Of a stretch of DNA of 64,000 bases, positions 62,624 to 64,000 are shown one piece after another (within the stretch, counting starts at the first letter, position 1; each line of letters begins with the position of its first letter). The stretch is from Clostridiales bacterium (GTDB taxonomy: Bacteria; Bacillota; Clostridia; Lachnospirales; Lachnospiraceae). Both the position numbers and the translations under genes were made by a program. Location: the NCBI GenBank assembly GCA_021204085.1, contig JAJPZY010000090.1, forward strand, positions 1 through 64,000, given 5' to 3'. The notes below the pieces were generated by a model, which was not told the origin of the DNA, made no database searches, and saw only the letters and a list, made by a program, of their open reading frames with translations.

Positions 62624-63421
62624 ATGATTCTTGATGAAATTGTGAAAGATAAGAAAATACGCCTGGCGGAGTACAAGGCGCGCATCGGTTTCGCAGAGAT
62701 GCGCCGCATGGCGGAGGAGTATGACGGCATTTCCCCGAGTTTTAAAGAGGGGCTTGCGAGACCGGGGATTTCGATTATCGGGGAGTTTAAGAAAGCGTCG
62801 CCGAGCCTCGGAAATATCACGAGTAAGATTTCTCTGACGGATCGGATTGATGAATATAATGATTCCGTGGACTGCATTTCCTGCCTGACAGAGGAGGACC
62901 ATTTCCACGGGAATGTGGATTATTTAAAAGAGATCCGGGCCATTTCTCCCTTGCCGATCCTGCGGAAGGATTTTATGATCGATGAGTATCAGTTTTATGA
63001 GGCGAAGGCGATCGGAGCCAACGCAATCCTGCTGATCACGGGAATTTTAGATGATGTACAGCTCCGTGATTTTTATCAGCTGACGAAGGAATTGGGGTTG
63101 GACGCGCTCTTTGAGGCGCATGACGAGGAGCAGATGGACCGCGCGTTAAACTGCGAAGCGGAGATTGTCGGTGTGAACAACCGGGATCTGCGGGATTTTA
63201 CCATTCATCTTGAGACCACAAAGCGTCTCTCGAACATGGTGCCGCAGGATCGGCTTTTTGTGGCTGAGAGCGGAATCGTGGCAGACGCGGATGTGGAATT
63301 CCTGGCCGAATGCCGCGTGGATGCTTTCCTGATCGGGAGAGCATTTATGGAATCGGATAATCCGCGGGCGCTTGCAAAGCACTGGAAGGATGTTTATCAG
63401 GCGAAACGTGTATGCAGGTGA
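62624..63421 (+). CDS. trpC: Indole-3-glycerol phosphate synthase
   Basis: Closes the indole ring from CdRP. TIM barrel with FKKASPSLGNI (near 52, Lys at the active site), PILRKDFMIDEYQFYEAKAIGA (near 108) and the GVNNRDLRDFTI loop (near 183). The ATG at 62624 gives 265 aa and the usual MILDEIV N-terminus; 62612 (four codons earlier) is also possible because the ribosome binding site is weak. The track start is a TTG inside the spacer. trpD, which often lies between trpG and trpC, is absent. Confidence 0.94.
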   Translation: MILDEIVKDKKIRLAEYKARIGFAEMRRMAEEYDGISPSFKEGLARPGISIIGEFKKASPSLGNITSKISLTDRIDEYNDSVDCISCLTEEDHFHGNVDYLKEIRAISPLPILRKDFMIDEYQFYEAKAIGANAILLITGILDDVQLRDFYQLTKELGLDALFEAHDEEQMDRALNCEAEIVGVNNRDLRDFTIHLETTKRLSNMVPQDRLFVAESGIVADADVEFLAECRVDAFLIGRAFMESDNPRALAKHWKDVYQAKRVCR

Positions 63422-63530
63422 TGTCAGAATTTATGGAATCGCAAAACTTCGAGAAGATATCATACCTGTTTATAAGCCTGTTCATATTGTAAGGTGAAAC
63501 CAAATGAAGTGACTGAAAGGAGAATATTTC

Positions 63531-64000
63531 ATGTCTGTAAAAGTGAAAATCTGCGGCTTAAAACGTCCGGAAGATATCCTCGCGGTGAATGAAGCGAAAG
63601 CGGATTATGCGGGATTTGTCTTTTTTGAGAAAAGCAGGCGAAATATCAGTTTTGACACAGCCGAAAAATTGCTGCGGCTGTTGGCTCCGGGGATAGAGTC
63701 TGTTGCCGTCTGTGTAAGTCCGACAGAGGAATTTATCCATGAGATTTCGAAACTCGGCTTCGACCGAATCCAGATTCACGGAGACATCTCTCCGGAAATC
63801 CTGGATCAGATTCAGACTCCTGTCTGGCAGGCGGTGAATGTAAAAGACGGCCTGGCTCCGGCGCTGTTTTTAAAGCATGAAAGCATCGACGGGTATGTGG
63901 TAGACGGAGCGGATTACGGAGGCGGCAAGACCTTCGGATGGGAAGATGACAGTATCGGCTCCTCCGCAGCGGCAGCCGTCCGGGAGACTCTGGAAGGAAA
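63531..64000 (+). CDS. trpF: Phosphoribosylanthranilate isomerase (cut by window end)
   Basis: Not in the ORF track because its stop lies outside. The frame opens MSVKVKICGLKRPEDI, the canonical TrpF start with catalytic Cys8, and has GFVFFEKSRRNIS and IQIHGDISPE as expected. About 156 residues are visible of a usual ~200. GAAAGGAGAATATTTC precedes the ATG. The 109-base gap after trpC shows no clear feature. Confidence 0.95.
   Translation, partial: MSVKVKICGLKRPEDILAVNEAKADYAGFVFFEKSRRNISFDTAEKLLRLLAPGIESVAVCVSPTEEFIHEISKLGFDRIQIHGDISPEILDQIQTPVWQAVNVKDGLAPALFLKHESIDGYVVDGADYGGGKTFGWEDDSIGSSAAAAVRETLEG

Noticed and set aside
1-64000. Search for CRISPR, IS elements, prophage or integrase
   Set aside because: No repeat-spacer pattern, transposase motif, terminal repeats or phage genes were seen; gene order is housekeeping throughout.

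Overview
The window looks like a chromosomal core segment of a low-to-mid GC Gram-positive anaerobe of the class Clostridia, most likely Lachnospiraceae. Supporting signs are strong AGGAGG-type ribosome binding sites, PolC-type replicase, the GlgC/GlgD pair, Rex, a [FeFe]-hydrogenase maturase gene (hydE), a YesN/YesM two-component pair, a tRNA-Trp T-box before trpE, an L20-type leader before infC, and mDAP-type cell-wall genes (dapF, murE with DNPR). I cannot name a genus. I see no insertion sequence, prophage, CRISPR array or integrase; almost all of it is vertically inherited housekeeping DNA with a few small lineage-specific genes.

Layout. 0-9.6 kb: degV, a hotdog thioesterase, purA, glgC-glgD, a small membrane protein, tRNA-Thr and tRNA-Val, tyrA (minus) and an EF-G-like GTPase. 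9.8-17.2 kb: leuS-lgt-mnmA-hydE, cysE, and a small alarmone synthetase. 17.2-18.6 kb: a short pocket of unknown small genes (a coupled minus-strand pair, a 52-aa plus-strand ORF, a 68-aa protein with 14 cysteines). 18.7-28.2 kb: icd overlapping an ABC-F gene, rex-nnrDE-alr-mazF, yebC, glgA. 28.4-38.1 kb: a TepA/ClpP-like protease, uppP, ftsK, fhs, a zinc-ribbon/TPR/beta-sandwich membrane protein, dapF-murE. 38.2-51.1 kb: the classic pyrH-frr-uppS-cdsA-dxr-rseP-ispG-polC run, followed by a chorismate mutase protein with a collapsed prephenate dehydratase region and a HAD hydrolase. 51.1-53.7 kb: a PHP phosphoesterase (minus), infC-rpmI-rplT under an L20-type leader, tRNA-Glu. 53.7-60.1 kb: response regulator YesN, kinase YesM, a lone solute-binding lipoprotein and an MFS transporter. 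60.1-64 kb: trp promoter, T-box, trpE-trpG-trpC-trpF (cut by the window end).

How the genes work together. Several runs are functional units: isoprenoid and envelope precursors (dxr, ispG, uppS, uppP, cdsA, dapF, murE, alr, lgt), translation (leuS, infC, L35, L20, frr, tRNAs, mnmA), glycogen (glgC, glgD, glgA, split over two sites) and aromatic amino acids (tyrA, the AroQ protein, trp genes, also split). The points most worth a second look are the AroQ-ACT protein with an in-frame loss of most of its dehydratase domain, the sensor locus with an unaccompanied binding protein and dense palindromic/overlapping promoter DNA, the Cys-rich repeat protein and the coupled unknown pair, the MazF gene without an antitoxin, and the absence of trpD between trpG and trpC. 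No clearly new multi-gene system is evident.
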